DNA from: Stenotrophomonas sp. 364
GTDB lineage: Bacteria > Pseudomonadota > Gammaproteobacteria > Xanthomonadales > Xanthomonadaceae
Direction: 5' to 3'
Length of the DNA stretch: 64,000 bases
NCBI RefSeq assembly: GCF_009832905.1
Contig: NZ_CP047135.1
Span: forward strand, 2,458,001 to 2,522,000
In this document: positions 1-8,348 of the stretch, piece after piece
How the letters are laid out: the number at the start of each line of letters is the position of its first letter
Numbering within the stretch: the first letter of the stretch is position 1
Program-made: the position numbers and the translations under genes
Notes under the pieces: model-generated
Told to the model about the DNA's origin: nothing
The model's input: the letters and a program-made list of their open reading frames with translations, nothing else
Databases searched by the model: none

Positions 1-1
1 C

Positions 2-502
<501 letters not shown>

Positions 503-510
503 TCCCGGTG

Positions 511-643
511 CGTCCCGACCAACGGTCGGGACCTACCACTCGTGATGCGTCCCGGCCAACGGTCGGACCAACCGCTCCTGATGCGTCCCGACCAACGGTC
601 GGGATCTACCGCGGGCCGCGTAGAGCCGGGCTTTGCCCGGCTG
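511..643. repeat. Cluster of four REP-like palindromes after hutU
   Basis: Four imperfect palindromes lie at 511-536, 548-572, 584-609 and 620-643. The first three have the form CGTCCCGACCAACGGTCGGG followed by a CTAC-type end. The fourth reads GTAG, then AGCCGGGCTTTGCCCGGCT. They belong to the GTAG-type REP family scattered through this window. The cluster sits between hutU and the end of the next, convergent gene, where it could act as a two-way transcription stop or protect the mRNA 3' end. Confidence 0.8.
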
Positions 644-653
644 CTCCTGTTGC

Positions 654-1067
654 CTAATCGTCCAACGGCACGTCACCGTCCCAATGGAACGACGGCATCC
701 ACTTCGCCACATCCTCCACCGGCTGCGGCAGCCGACCTTCCAGCCAACCCAGCAGATCATCCGGCGAGAATCCTGCGTCGCTGGATTGAATCCGCCATGA
801 CAGAAACTCGCTGGCCGGACCATTGAGGTACGGCGGCGGCGCGACGGGCATGAACGTCGTCGGCAACGCTTCGGTCACCGACAACCCGTTGATCACGTAG
901 GCAAGCTCCTGCACGGCACTCCAGGCCAGCGGATGCGCAAGATCCAGCGTGAACCCCACGTACCAGGTGCTATCCCCGCCCCTACCCCAGTGCATCGGCG
1001 ACGCCGACATGGCCGGAATCTTCTGCAGGTAGTCCAGCAGTTTCTTGAATTCGCCTTGCTTGGCCAA
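654..1067 (-). CDS. Unknown 137-aa soluble protein with TTG start
   Basis: I do not recognise this protein. It is 137 residues, has no signal peptide or membrane segment, and is rich in Trp and Pro (MHWGRGGDSTWYVGF, FLSWRIQSSDAGFSPDDLLGWLEG). The start is taken as TTG at 1067 because AGGAG stands 6 nt upstream, an almost ideal ribosome binding site. The small acidic-to-neutral, Trp-rich make-up resembles many orphan or immunity-type proteins, but no toxin lies beside it, so that is only a guess. It faces hutU, with REP palindromes between. Confidence 0.7.
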   Translation of the reverse strand: MAKQGEFKKLLDYLQKIPAMSASPMHWGRGGDSTWYVGFTLDLAHPLAWSAVQELAYVINGLSVTEALPTTFMPVAPPPYLNGPASEFLSWRIQSSDAGFSPDDLLGWLEGRLPQPVEDVAKWMPSFHWDGDVPLDD

Positions 1068-1243
1068 GCGGTTCTCCTGTTCTGGTCATTTCGTTTTCAA
1101 GTATCGCGGAAACCTCCATTGATCGCCCGCCGGTTGACCCTACTCGGCAAGGACGTGTCACCCGGAGTAATGTATGGCCAGATTCCACAGTCACGCTTCA
1201 CATCAGCGTCAGGCAGGCCACCATGCTCACAGGGGGACAGATT

Positions 1244-1678
1244 GTGCGAACCATGATCACGAGCCGGATCACGTCAACCACGCTGATATTGGCGACCTTG
1301 CTGTTTGCTTCGCATACGCAAGCTCAGGACAGAACCTTCCCGGATAAGTCGGTGTTGGTCATTTCCACGCCCGGCTATTCGTGGGCTGCGGAAGACATCG
1401 CAAAAGTCCTTGGTGTGCGCGCCACAGCGCTCGATATCGGTTTGGTAGACGCTACAGACCTCACCCGCAATGATCCACGGCTGGTGGGATTGGTCGAAGT
1501 GGAAATCAACGTCGCGCAGTATTTCGAAACCGTCTACGCCATCTGCCGGGACAAACAAGGACAAGAGGTGTGGCGCGAGAAGCGGGTACTGAACTTTGGG
1601 GGCGGGCCCGATCGTTTGGCCAGAGACATGGTGGCCGGGCTAATGAAGAAGGTGAAAGGCAGGAAGTGTCCAGCGTGA
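1244..1678 (+). CDS. Small secreted protein of unknown function
   Basis: This gene encodes a protein of about 144 residues with an N-terminal signal peptide (hydrophobic TTLILATLLFASHTQA, cleavage expected near AQA|QDR). The mature part is about 120 residues with two Cys (one near the C-terminus) and no domain I recognise. GTG at 1244 is preferred over ATG 1223 or ATG 1253 because AGGGGG at 1231-1236 is placed 7 nt before it; ATG 1253 is too far from that site. Probably periplasmic. Neighbouring genes give no clue. Confidence 0.65.
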   Translation: MRTMITSRITSTTLILATLLFASHTQAQDRTFPDKSVLVISTPGYSWAAEDIAKVLGVRATALDIGLVDATDLTRNDPRLVGLVEVEINVAQYFETVYAICRDKQGQEVWREKRVLNFGGGPDRLARDMVAGLMKKVKGRKCPA

Positions 1679-1821
1679 ACACAGACCATCGATCGCTAAC
1701 GAAAGGGTAGAAGAGCCTTAAGCGGACTGCTCTACGTACAATCGCATGCGACTGCCAAACGTGCGCGCCAAGCTCGCGCCGGCCCGGCCTACAATGTCCA
1801 TGTACACAGGAGGAAGTACGC

Positions 1822-2622
1822 ATGGGACGCAGGCGCACGCATGTTATCGACGTCATGGCCACATGGCCTTGGTACATCAATGTCGCCGCAGGCGCGCTTG
1901 GCTTCGCCGCATTGCGCATGCTCGCACCGCAGTGGCACGAGCGCGTCGCGGGCACTCCGACCGCGTTGATTGCAGGCATAGCAGCACAGGCGGCGGTTGC
2001 ATGGCTGTGGCTCGGCCTCTGCCTGCTGGCGGCAATCGTGTCATGGGCCGGTGCGAGTCGGCGGCGCCGGTTGCTGGACACGCGCACCGGGCTGGAGAGC
2101 CTTTCCAGCAACGGTTGGCGTGACTTCGAACGGCTTGTCGGCGAGGCCTACCGGCGACAGGGTTATACCGTCGAGGAAACTGGATTGGGCGGTGCCGACG
2201 GCGGTATCGATCTGGTGCTGCGCCGCGATGGCAAACGCACGCTGGTGCAATGCAAGCAATGGCGGCGTCAGCAGGTGGGCGTGTCAGTGGTACGCGAGAT
2301 GTATGGCCTGCTGGCGCATCACCGCGCAGACGCCGTGCTGATTGTCAGCAGCGGGGCCTTCACCCGCGACGCGCAGAATTTCATTGTCGGAAAACCCATC
2401 ACGCTGGTTGCGGGTGAAGACCTCTTGGGGATGATTCAAAAGGTGCAGGCACGTGGGACGGCGATGCCTGCCGCAAGGATCGAGCCAGAGCTGAGGGAAT
2501 CGAAACCTGCCTCGGAGCGGTTGACCTGCAAACGCTGCAGCGCCCCGACGGTGGAACGTCGTAATCGCAGAACGGGTGACGTATTCATGGGCTGCAGTCG
2601 CTTTCCCGCTTGTCGCGGCTGA
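1822..2622 (+). CDS. Membrane-anchored Mrr-type restriction endonuclease with topoisomerase zinc ribbon
   Basis: A 266-residue protein with three parts. Two hydrophobic segments come first (about 15-34 and 47-77). An Mrr-type PD-(D/E)xK nuclease domain follows (about 98-210) with GGADGGIDLVL (Asp130) and LVQCKQW (Gln143-x-Lys145), the catalytic signature of the family. The protein ends in a four-Cys ribbon (C236, C239, C258, C264) like the DNA-binding fingers at the end of topoisomerase I. Mrr enzymes cut modified DNA. The membrane anchor suggests it meets DNA at the inner membrane. The start is well supported by AGGAGG ending 8 nt before the ATG. No methylase or partner lies nearby, so it appears to act alone. 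Confidence 0.85.
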   Translation: MGRRRTHVIDVMATWPWYINVAAGALGFAALRMLAPQWHERVAGTPTALIAGIAAQAAVAWLWLGLCLLAAIVSWAGASRRRRLLDTRTGLESLSSNGWRDFERLVGEAYRRQGYTVEETGLGGADGGIDLVLRRDGKRTLVQCKQWRRQQVGVSVVREMYGLLAHHRADAVLIVSSGAFTRDAQNFIVGKPITLVAGEDLLGMIQKVQARGTAMPAARIEPELRESKPASERLTCKRCSAPTVERRNRRTGDVFMGCSRFPACRG

Positions 2623-2675
2623 AAGCGGCAACCTCTAGTCGATCGCATTCGGGTTCACGGGCGGCGGAACGGGGA

Positions 2676-2700
2676 GCAGCCGACCAACGGTCGGCTCTAC
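2676..2700. repeat. Single GTAG-type REP palindrome
   Basis: A lone copy of the palindrome GCAGCCGACCAACGGTCGGC followed by TCTAC, in the gap between the Mrr gene and the TonB-dependent receptor. On the minus strand it starts with GTAG. Its core is the same as the copies at 45503 and 45640. Confidence 0.8.
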
Positions 2701-2805
2701 CGGAGGCAGAACAGGCGCCCCTTGCAGCCGTACGGCACGACGGGTGACGCGCTGCGCCATACCTGTTAACTTGCGCGCCATCTTTTTGGTTTACAGCCCT
2801 TACGC

Positions 2806-4914
2806 ATGTCGCTTTCGCCGTACCTCCCCTGCCCCGCCCTGCTGTCCCTGGCCGTCGCCCTCGGCCTTTCCGCTGCCGCCCACGCCGCGCCCCAGGCCAC
2901 CACTCTCGACGCGGTCAACGTGACCGCCGCCAGCGAGACCGAGCAGGCCCGCGCTGCGCTCAAGCGCGTTCCCGGCGCCAGCAACGTGGTGGACCTGACC
3001 AAGGCCGACGGCCGGCTGTCGACCAGCGCCGATGTGCTGGCCTACCAGCCCGGCATCAGTGCGCAGTCGCCGGGCAACGAAGGCGCCAAGGTGTCCATTC
3101 GTGGCTCGGGCATCAACCGGGGTCCGGGCGCGCATGCGTCGGGCATTGCGGTGTCGCTGGATGGGTTGCCGTTGAGTGGCCCCGGTGGCACGCCGTATGA
3201 GCTGCTTGAACCGCTGTGGCTGAGCCGGGCCGAGGTGCTGCGCGGTGCCAACGGGTTCGAGCGTGGCGCCTTGGCGCTGGGCGGTGCCATCAACTACGTG
3301 AGCCGCAGCGGGCGCGATTCGGCCGGGCTGGAACTGCAGTACGAAGCAGGCAGCCGCGGGTACCAGAAGCGCAGCGTCGGCTATGGCGGGGTGAGCGGCG
3401 ATGTCGACTACTGCCTGGCCTACACCGATACCGAATCGGACGGTTACCAGCGCCACGCCGCCAGTGACGGCAAGGGCGCGATGGCCAACCTGGGCTGGCA
3501 GATCACCCCGACCCTGGAAACACGCTTCTTCGTGCGTTACCGCGAGACCAATCACGAAACGCCCGGGCGCCTGACCCGCGACCAGATCCGCAACGACCCG
3601 CGTGCGGCCAACCCGGCCAACCTGGCCATCGACGCGCGCCGTCCGCAGCCGGGCAGCACCTGGATCGGCAACATGACCACCTGGCAGATCGACGAAGCGT
3701 CCTCGCTGCAGGCCGGGCTGGTGTATCACAAGTACCCGATGGACTTGAACGAAAGCCTGTACCGGCAGCAGCTGGACTACAGCAACCTCAACGCCACCGT
3801 GGATTACCGCCACCGCCACCTGCTGTTGGGCCGCACCAGCGTGACCACGCTGGGCCTGCGCGTCACCCACGACCTGGACGCGGATGTGCGCGAGACGCTG
3901 CGCTTTGCCAGCAACGGTTACGTCGCCGGTACCCACACGCGCGACTTTTCGCACCACGGCACCGACAGCACGCTGCACATCGGCAACGACCTGGCCCTGA
4001 CCGACGCGCTGCACCTGCAGACCGGGCTGGCGCTGATCAACACCCGCCGCGATGTACAGGTGACCTGGCCGGCCACACCCGAGCGCCTGAGCGAGCACCA
4101 GTGGGACTATGCGCCTCGGCTGGGCTTCACCTGGCAGCAGACACCGCAGACGCAGTGGTTCGGCAACCTGAGCCGTTCGGTGGAGCCGGCGCACCCGTGG
4201 TCGATGATCTGGGGTTCGAACCAGTACTTCGCGGCAGGCAATGGGGCATCCACCGGTCGCCAGCGCGCGCCGGTGCAGCTGGACAACCAGACCGCCACCA
4301 CGCTGGAACTGGGTGCACGCGGCGACAGCGTGCTCGGCCGCTGGGAGCTCACCGGCTACTACGCCCGCGTGCTGCATGAACTGCTCACCGTGGAAGTGAT
4401 GCCGGTACCGAACCTGTTTGTGGCCGAGAACAACGCCAGCCCGACCGTGCACCGCGGCCTGGAAGCCGGGCTGGACAGCACGCTGTGGCAGGGGCGCGAT
4501 GGCCGCCTGTCGTTGCGCCAGGCCTACACCTTCAGCGACTTCCACTACCGCGATGACGCGCTGTTCGGCAGCAACCGCCTGCCCGGCCTGCCCCGCCACT
4601 ACTACCAGGCCGAGCTGCGGTACGACCATCCCACCGGTTTCTACGCCGCGCTCAACACCGAGTACGCCTCGGCGATGTTCGTGGACTACGCCAACAGCGT
4701 CCGCGCCGACAGCCACGCCATCGTCGGCAGCCGGGTCGGGTTTGATGCCCCCAGCGGGCGCTGGCAGGCGTGGGCGGAGATGCGCAACATCGGCGACCGC
4801 CACTACGCGGCGACGGTGACGCCCGGCTACAACGATGCCGGCAAGGACGTGGCCCGCTCCACCCCGGGCGAAGGCCGCGGGGTGTATGCCGGCCTGCGCT
4901 GGCGTTTCGACTGA
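2806..4914 (+). CDS. TonB-dependent outer-membrane receptor
   Basis: A 702-residue protein with a signal peptide (1-28, ending AAHA), a plug domain (about 35-160, with VSIRGSGINR, DGLPLSGPGGTPYE and EVLRGANGFERGALALGGAINYVS) and a 22-strand-type beta-barrel to the end (RWRFD). Such receptors import iron-siderophores, haem, vitamin B12 or sugars using TonB energy. FecA- and PfeA-like siderophore receptors have similar plug motifs, but the ligand cannot be read from sequence. It is a single gene with no sigma/anti-sigma pair or ABC importer beside it. The start has no strong Shine-Dalgarno site. Confidence 0.9.
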   Translation: MSLSPYLPCPALLSLAVALGLSAAAHAAPQATTLDAVNVTAASETEQARAALKRVPGASNVVDLTKADGRLSTSADVLAYQPGISAQSPGNEGAKVSIRGSGINRGPGAHASGIAVSLDGLPLSGPGGTPYELLEPLWLSRAEVLRGANGFERGALALGGAINYVSRSGRDSAGLELQYEAGSRGYQKRSVGYGGVSGDVDYCLAYTDTESDGYQRHAASDGKGAMANLGWQITPTLETRFFVRYRETNHETPGRLTRDQIRNDPRAANPANLAIDARRPQPGSTWIGNMTTWQIDEASSLQAGLVYHKYPMDLNESLYRQQLDYSNLNATVDYRHRHLLLGRTSVTTLGLRVTHDLDADVRETLRFASNGYVAGTHTRDFSHHGTDSTLHIGNDLALTDALHLQTGLALINTRRDVQVTWPATPERLSEHQWDYAPRLGFTWQQTPQTQWFGNLSRSVEPAHPWSMIWGSNQYFAAGNGASTGRQRAPVQLDNQTATTLELGARGDSVLGRWELTGYYARVLHELLTVEVMPVPNLFVAENNASPTVHRGLEAGLDSTLWQGRDGRLSLRQAYTFSDFHYRDDALFGSNRLPGLPRHYYQAELRYDHPTGFYAALNTEYASAMFVDYANSVRADSHAIVGSRVGFDAPSGRWQAWAEMRNIGDRHYAATVTPGYNDAGKDVARSTPGEGRGVYAGLRWRFD

Positions 4915-4946
4915 GCACATCGGCCAGCTGAGGACCACCGCATTGC

Positions 4947-5492
4947 TCACAGCGCCTGCGCGGCCTGCCGGCGCTGCTGCCATTCGGCCCAGAACAACGC
5001 CCAGCCGCGTGCCTCTTCGGGATCGGTCGCGCGGTGTTTTGGCCTGCACCGCGCGTAGAAGTCCTCCACCGCGTCCACGAACGCAAGCACCGCCTTCCGC
5101 CACTCCAGCAGGGACACCCGGCGAGGGCCGTCACCGGCGTCCAGCAGCACCTCATTGCCCTGATGGGTAACCGTGACATCGCGCCCGCCGGGGCAACCGA
5201 TGCAGAACACCGGAAACACGCCGCTGGACGGCAACGCGATGTAGCCACAACACGGAAACAGCGCGTTGCCGTCGCTCACGGTGTCCGCAGGCGCGTGGTC
5301 ATGCTGCAGCGTACGCAGCAGATACAATCCGGCCGCGCTCAAGGTGAAGCTGCCATCGGCGGGCGTGACCAGCGCATGGCCGTCCACCGCCAGCATCACC
5401 GTGCCGTGCGCGCAGGGGTCGTCCGCATCATCGGCCTCGCCGCTGATCCAGCCTGATTCAAGGATCCGCAATTCAAGCACCGAACATTCCAT
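4947..5492 (-). CDS. Unknown 181-aa protein, last gene of a four-gene operon
   Basis: I do not recognise this protein. It has no signal peptide or membrane helix. A Cys-rich middle (LFPCCGYIALPSS, FCIGCPGGRDVTV) lies before an acidic-to-basic C-terminal helix region (LLEWRKAVLAFVDAVEDFYARC). The two cysteine pairs could bind a metal, but spacing does not match a family I know. It starts 24 nt after the stop of the 123-aa membrane protein and shares strand with the VOC gene upstream, so it is probably co-transcribed. AGGAG lies 9 nt before the start, inside a GGAAT-repeated stretch. Confidence 0.7.
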   Translation of the reverse strand: MECSVLELRILESGWISGEADDADDPCAHGTVMLAVDGHALVTPADGSFTLSAAGLYLLRTLQHDHAPADTVSDGNALFPCCGYIALPSSGVFPVFCIGCPGGRDVTVTHQGNEVLLDAGDGPRRVSLLEWRKAVLAFVDAVEDFYARCRPKHRATDPEEARGWALFWAEWQQRRQAAQAL

Positions 5493-5516
5493 TCCATTCC
5501 ACTCCTGCCGGCGCGG

Positions 5517-5888
5517 TCAGACGGCGGCGGCCTGGACGAACAGCGACAGGTACATCGCCACCACCGCGAAGCTGCCCCATAGCAACATGCTGGCCACACC
5601 CACCACGCCAGCCATCCAGAAACGCAACCCGCGACCAAACACCGCCACCATCACCACCAGCACCGGGCCGGACCAGACCCACGGGTAGGCGCTGGCGAAT
5701 GCCGCGGAGAGTGCAGGCGGTGCCATGCCCGCCTCCAGCAAGGGCGCCAACAGGCGCGGCAGCAGTGCAGCGCCCATCGCTGTCACCAGCACCGCGGTCA
5801 CGCCGCTGCAGACCAGCCCCAGCACCAGTGCGCCCAGCCCTACCGCGCCGCCGGTGGCGCCTTTCAACATGCGCTGCAGCAGGCTCAT
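5517..5888 (-). CDS. Small integral membrane protein (123 aa)
   Basis: Four hydrophobic stretches fill almost the whole 123 residues (about 11-30, 33-52, 69-86 and 91-118), so this is a small inner-membrane protein of unknown role. Its ATG overlaps the TGA of the preceding 266-aa membrane protein by four bases (ATGA), which is strong evidence of translational coupling and of a shared job. I see no domain name to give it. Confidence 0.75.
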   Translation of the reverse strand: MSLLQRMLKGATGGAVGLGALVLGLVCSGVTAVLVTAMGAALLPRLLAPLLEAGMAPPALSAAFASAYPWVWSGPVLVVMVAVFGRGLRFWMAGVVGVASMLLWGSFAVVAMYLSLFVQAAAV

Positions 5889-6685
5889 CGGCTGCGCACC
5901 GTCTGCAGCACATCGGCCAGGGTGTCGGCGTGGGGCGCGATTTCCTGCGCTACCCAGCCCAGCCCGGCGGAAAACACCAGCACGCCGATCAGCGGCCAGA
6001 AGGTATGGGCCAGGCACAGCCGCCACCAGCCCTGCGCGCGCATGCCCTGCATGCGCCGGTACAACCCGCCTGCAATGGCCGCATCGACCAGCAATTCGGC
6101 CATCAATACCGGCGCCGACCAGATCACCCAGCTGGCGGCCACCAGCGTGCCGGCGGCGATGGCCAACACTGCGCCAATGGCCAGAACCGGCAGGCCGGCC
6201 TCGCCGTCGGCGAGGTCCAGTAGCGAACCGTCGCTGCTGGTGGTGCGGGCACTGGAACTGGAACTGGAACTGGATGCCGACGTCCACGACGCCGATGCGC
6301 CTCCACCGCCGGAGTGACCTCCGCCACCGGCCCAGTTCGGCCCACCTCCGGGCGCAGAACGACTCCCGCCCCCGCCGACGGCATCGGGCAGCGCGTCCAC
6401 CACGCTGTCCCCGCGCCAGCGCAGCCAGGCCCACATCAACAACAGGAACACCAGGTAGGCCAGCAGCACCGCCAACGGATACCGCAGCAGCATCGTGTCC
6501 AGGCCGCCCAGGCGCAGCAGGTGCGCCGCCAGCAGGCCCGCCACGGCCGTGACCATCACGATTACGGCCATCTGCAGTCGCGGCCAGCCGCCCCGCTGCA
6601 GTTGCTGGCGGGCGCGGGCAATTTCGCTGCCGCGGGTCAGCGGCAGCAGCAGCGGCCTGGGCGGTCGCACCACCCGCCGGTTCAT
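5885..6685 (-). CDS. Membrane protein with Gly- and Ser-rich central loop
   Basis: A 266-residue membrane protein. Hydrophobic segments at about 37-58 and 68-89 are followed by a low-complexity loop (about 103-152) of glycine runs, then eight serines in a row, then three more hydrophobic segments (about 164-188, 190-207 and 222-243). The serine run is coded in part by a tandem hexamer repeat (CTGGAA on the plus strand, 6252-6274), so its length may vary between strains. Overlaps both neighbours by four bases. Function unknown. Confidence 0.75.
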   Translation of the reverse strand: MNRRVVRPPRPLLLPLTRGSEIARARQQLQRGGWPRLQMAVIVMVTAVAGLLAAHLLRLGGLDTMLLRYPLAVLLAYLVFLLLMWAWLRWRGDSVVDALPDAVGGGGSRSAPGGGPNWAGGGGHSGGGGASASWTSASSSSSSSSARTTSSDGSLLDLADGEAGLPVLAIGAVLAIAAGTLVAASWVIWSAPVLMAELLVDAAIAGGLYRRMQGMRAQGWWRLCLAHTFWPLIGVLVFSAGLGWVAQEIAPHADTLADVLQTVRSR

Positions 6686-7062
6686 GGCTGCACCTGCTTG
6701 GTGACCGCCTCGATGCGATGGCCATCGGGGTCGATCACGAACGCCGCGTAGTAACGGTCACCGTAATCCGGCCGCAGTCCGGCGGGGCCGTTGTCATGCC
6801 CGCCGGCCTGCAGCGCGGCGCGGTGGAACTCCTGCACGGCCGTGCGCGTGGGGGCGCTGAAGGCCAGGTGGAAGCCAGGCCCGGGCGCGGCGGCATCGTC
6901 GCGCAGTTTCAGGCACAGCAGGTCTTCGTCATCGACCAGCCCGTATCCGATGGCAGTGTCATCCTCGAATACGCGGCGGTAGCCCAGCGCGCCGAGTGCG
7001 GCGTCGTAGAACGCGCCGGCCGCAGCCAGGTCGCGGACTCCAAGGGACAGGTGATGCAGCAT
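6682..7062 (-). CDS. VOC (glyoxalase/bleomycin-resistance) family protein
   Basis: About 126 residues forming the paired beta-alpha-beta-beta-beta modules of the vicinal oxygen chelate superfamily: MLHHLSLGVRDLAAAGAFYD opens the first module with a metal-type His, and AAFVIDPDGHRIEAV ends the second. The substrate is not predictable; lactoylglutathione lyase-like and dioxygenase-like members look alike at this level. The start is placed at 7062 because AAGGA lies 8 nt before it and homology begins there; a longer start at 7125 would add 21 unlikely residues. First gene of the leftward operon down to 4947. Confidence 0.85.
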   Translation of the reverse strand: MLHHLSLGVRDLAAAGAFYDAALGALGYRRVFEDDTAIGYGLVDDEDLLCLKLRDDAAAPGPGFHLAFSAPTRTAVQEFHRAALQAGGHDNGPAGLRPDYGDRYYAAFVIDPDGHRIEAVTKQVQP

Positions 7063-7141
7063 GCGGACGTCCTTGCCGTGGAATGCGGAATGCACGGCAA
7101 CAGTGTAAAGGCGCGTCGCGCTCAACGGCGCTTGCGGGTGC

Positions 7142-7726
7142 TCATCCGCGCGCAGGCAACGCCACCAGCGCCTGCAGCTGCGCCGCTACCCGGTCGAACG
7201 GTGCGATGTCCTGCATCGCCCGGCACATTGCCACGGCACCTTCCACGCTGGCGATGATCAACGTGGCCTGCGCGGCGGCCTGGGCCGGCGCATGGCCAGC
7301 GGCAACCAACGCGCTGCCCAGCCGGTGTTCCCACTGCGCGAACACCGCCGCCGCGGCACCGCGTGCCTGGCTGGCCACCGCGTCCACCGGTTCTTCGACC
7401 GCCGCCGCCAGCACCGGGCAGCCAGCGGCGAACTGCGTTCGCAGCAGGCGCGCGCGCCACATCTGCAGAAACTGCTGCAGGCCCGGCTCCGCGCCGTCCC
7501 GCAAAAGTTCGGCCAGCAGTGCATCCACCTTGTCCCCGGCCTGGGTGGTGGCACGCGCCAGCAGCTCCTGCTTGCCGCCCGGGAAATGGTGATACGTGGA
7601 GCCCAGCGGTGCATCGGCCGCCTTGGTCACCTCGCGGATGCTGGTGGCATTGAGGCCCACCCGCGCCAACATGTCCGCCGCCGCCGCGATGACGCGCTGG
7701 GGTGCATCGGTAGGACGAGGCGACAT
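7142..7726 (-). CDS. TetR-family transcriptional regulator
   Basis: A 194-residue TetR-type repressor. The helix-turn-helix lies at about 26-47 (TSIREVTKAADAPLGSTYHHF), followed by a helical ligand-binding half typical of the LmrA/YxaF subgroup. ATG 7726 is chosen over ATG 7756 because AAGGAA stands 7 nt upstream of it, and because the upstream choice would bury part of the likely operator in the coding region. It is divergent from a thioesterase gene. The 70-bp gap carries two copies of a 12-bp motif, so the protein probably represses itself and the thioesterase. Confidence 0.88.
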   Translation of the reverse strand: MSPRPTDAPQRVIAAAADMLARVGLNATSIREVTKAADAPLGSTYHHFPGGKQELLARATTQAGDKVDALLAELLRDGAEPGLQQFLQMWRARLLRTQFAAGCPVLAAAVEEPVDAVASQARGAAAAVFAQWEHRLGSALVAAGHAPAQAAAQATLIIASVEGAVAMCRAMQDIAPFDRVAAQLQALVALPARG

Positions 7727-7745
7727 GGCGCGATTCCTTGCTAAG

Positions 7746-7790
7746 ACAGTCGTCATACATTAGCGTATCCGAACTATAACAGTCGTCATA
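7746..7790. promoter_or_regulatory. Two direct repeats, probable TetR operator in a divergent promoter
   Basis: The 12-mer ACAGTCGTCATA occurs exactly twice, at 7746-7757 and 7779-7790, 33 bp apart (about three DNA turns, same face). The site lies between the TetR start and the thioesterase start. Many LmrA-type TetR regulators use GAC/GTC half-sites, and each copy holds a GTCGTC block. The second copy ends 6 bp before the thioesterase ATG. Confidence 0.65.
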
Positions 7791-7796
7791 TTCCGC

Positions 7797-8339
7797 ATGA
7801 ATCTCTGGTTCCGCCTGCTGTACCTGCTGCTGTGCAGCTTCTTCCGGCCACGGCTGGCCGCCCCGTTCGGGGTGTCACGGCTGCCGTTCCGGGTGCTGCC
7901 CAATGACCTGGACAGCAACCTGCACATGACCAATGGGCGCTACTGGAACATCTTCGATCTGGGCCGCCTCGATCTGATCCTGCGGATGGGCCTGGGCCGG
8001 GTGGCACTGCGCGAAAAATGGGCACCGATCGTCGGCGCCGGCACCATCCAGTTCCGTCGCGAACTGAAGCCCTTCCAGCGCTTCACGCTGGAAACGCGGC
8101 TGGTGGGCTGGGTCGGCACGCGGGTGATCATGGAGCAGCGCGTGCTGCTGGGCGAAGAGAAGATCGCCACCCGCGCCCTGCTGGTCACCGGCATCTACGA
8201 CCGCCGCCAGCGCCGCTTCGTGGACATGCCGCGGATGATGCAGTCCATCGGCGCCGACGACGTGCCCTCGCCGCCGCTGAGCAAGGCCGCCGACGCGCTG
8301 CTGGCGGCAGACGCCGCACTCAAGCAGGATGACGCCTGA
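7797..8339 (+). CDS. Hotdog-fold acyl-CoA thioesterase family protein
   Basis: A 180-residue protein with a hydrophobic N-terminus (about 3-20) and a thioesterase hotdog domain: PNDLDSNLHMTNGRYWNIFDLGRLDL is the signature with Asp/Asn/His typical of the 4HBT-like and THEM6-like group, and the strand GAGTIQFRRELKPFQRFTLETRL follows. It likely hydrolyses acyl-CoA thioesters at or near the membrane. It is divergent from the TetR gene and is very close to one of the two repeated operator-like sites, so it is probably the controlled target. Confidence 0.82.
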   Translation: MNLWFRLLYLLLCSFFRPRLAAPFGVSRLPFRVLPNDLDSNLHMTNGRYWNIFDLGRLDLILRMGLGRVALREKWAPIVGAGTIQFRRELKPFQRFTLETRLVGWVGTRVIMEQRVLLGEEKIATRALLVTGIYDRRQRRFVDMPRMMQSIGADDVPSPPLSKAADALLAADAALKQDDA

Positions 8340-8348
8340 GCGCGCCGC

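Noticed and set aside
2800..5103. A 767-codon frame on the minus strand opposite the TonB-dependent receptor
   Set aside because: Repetitive Gln/Val/Ala/Arg composition without motifs; the plus-strand product has a signal peptide, plug and barrel.
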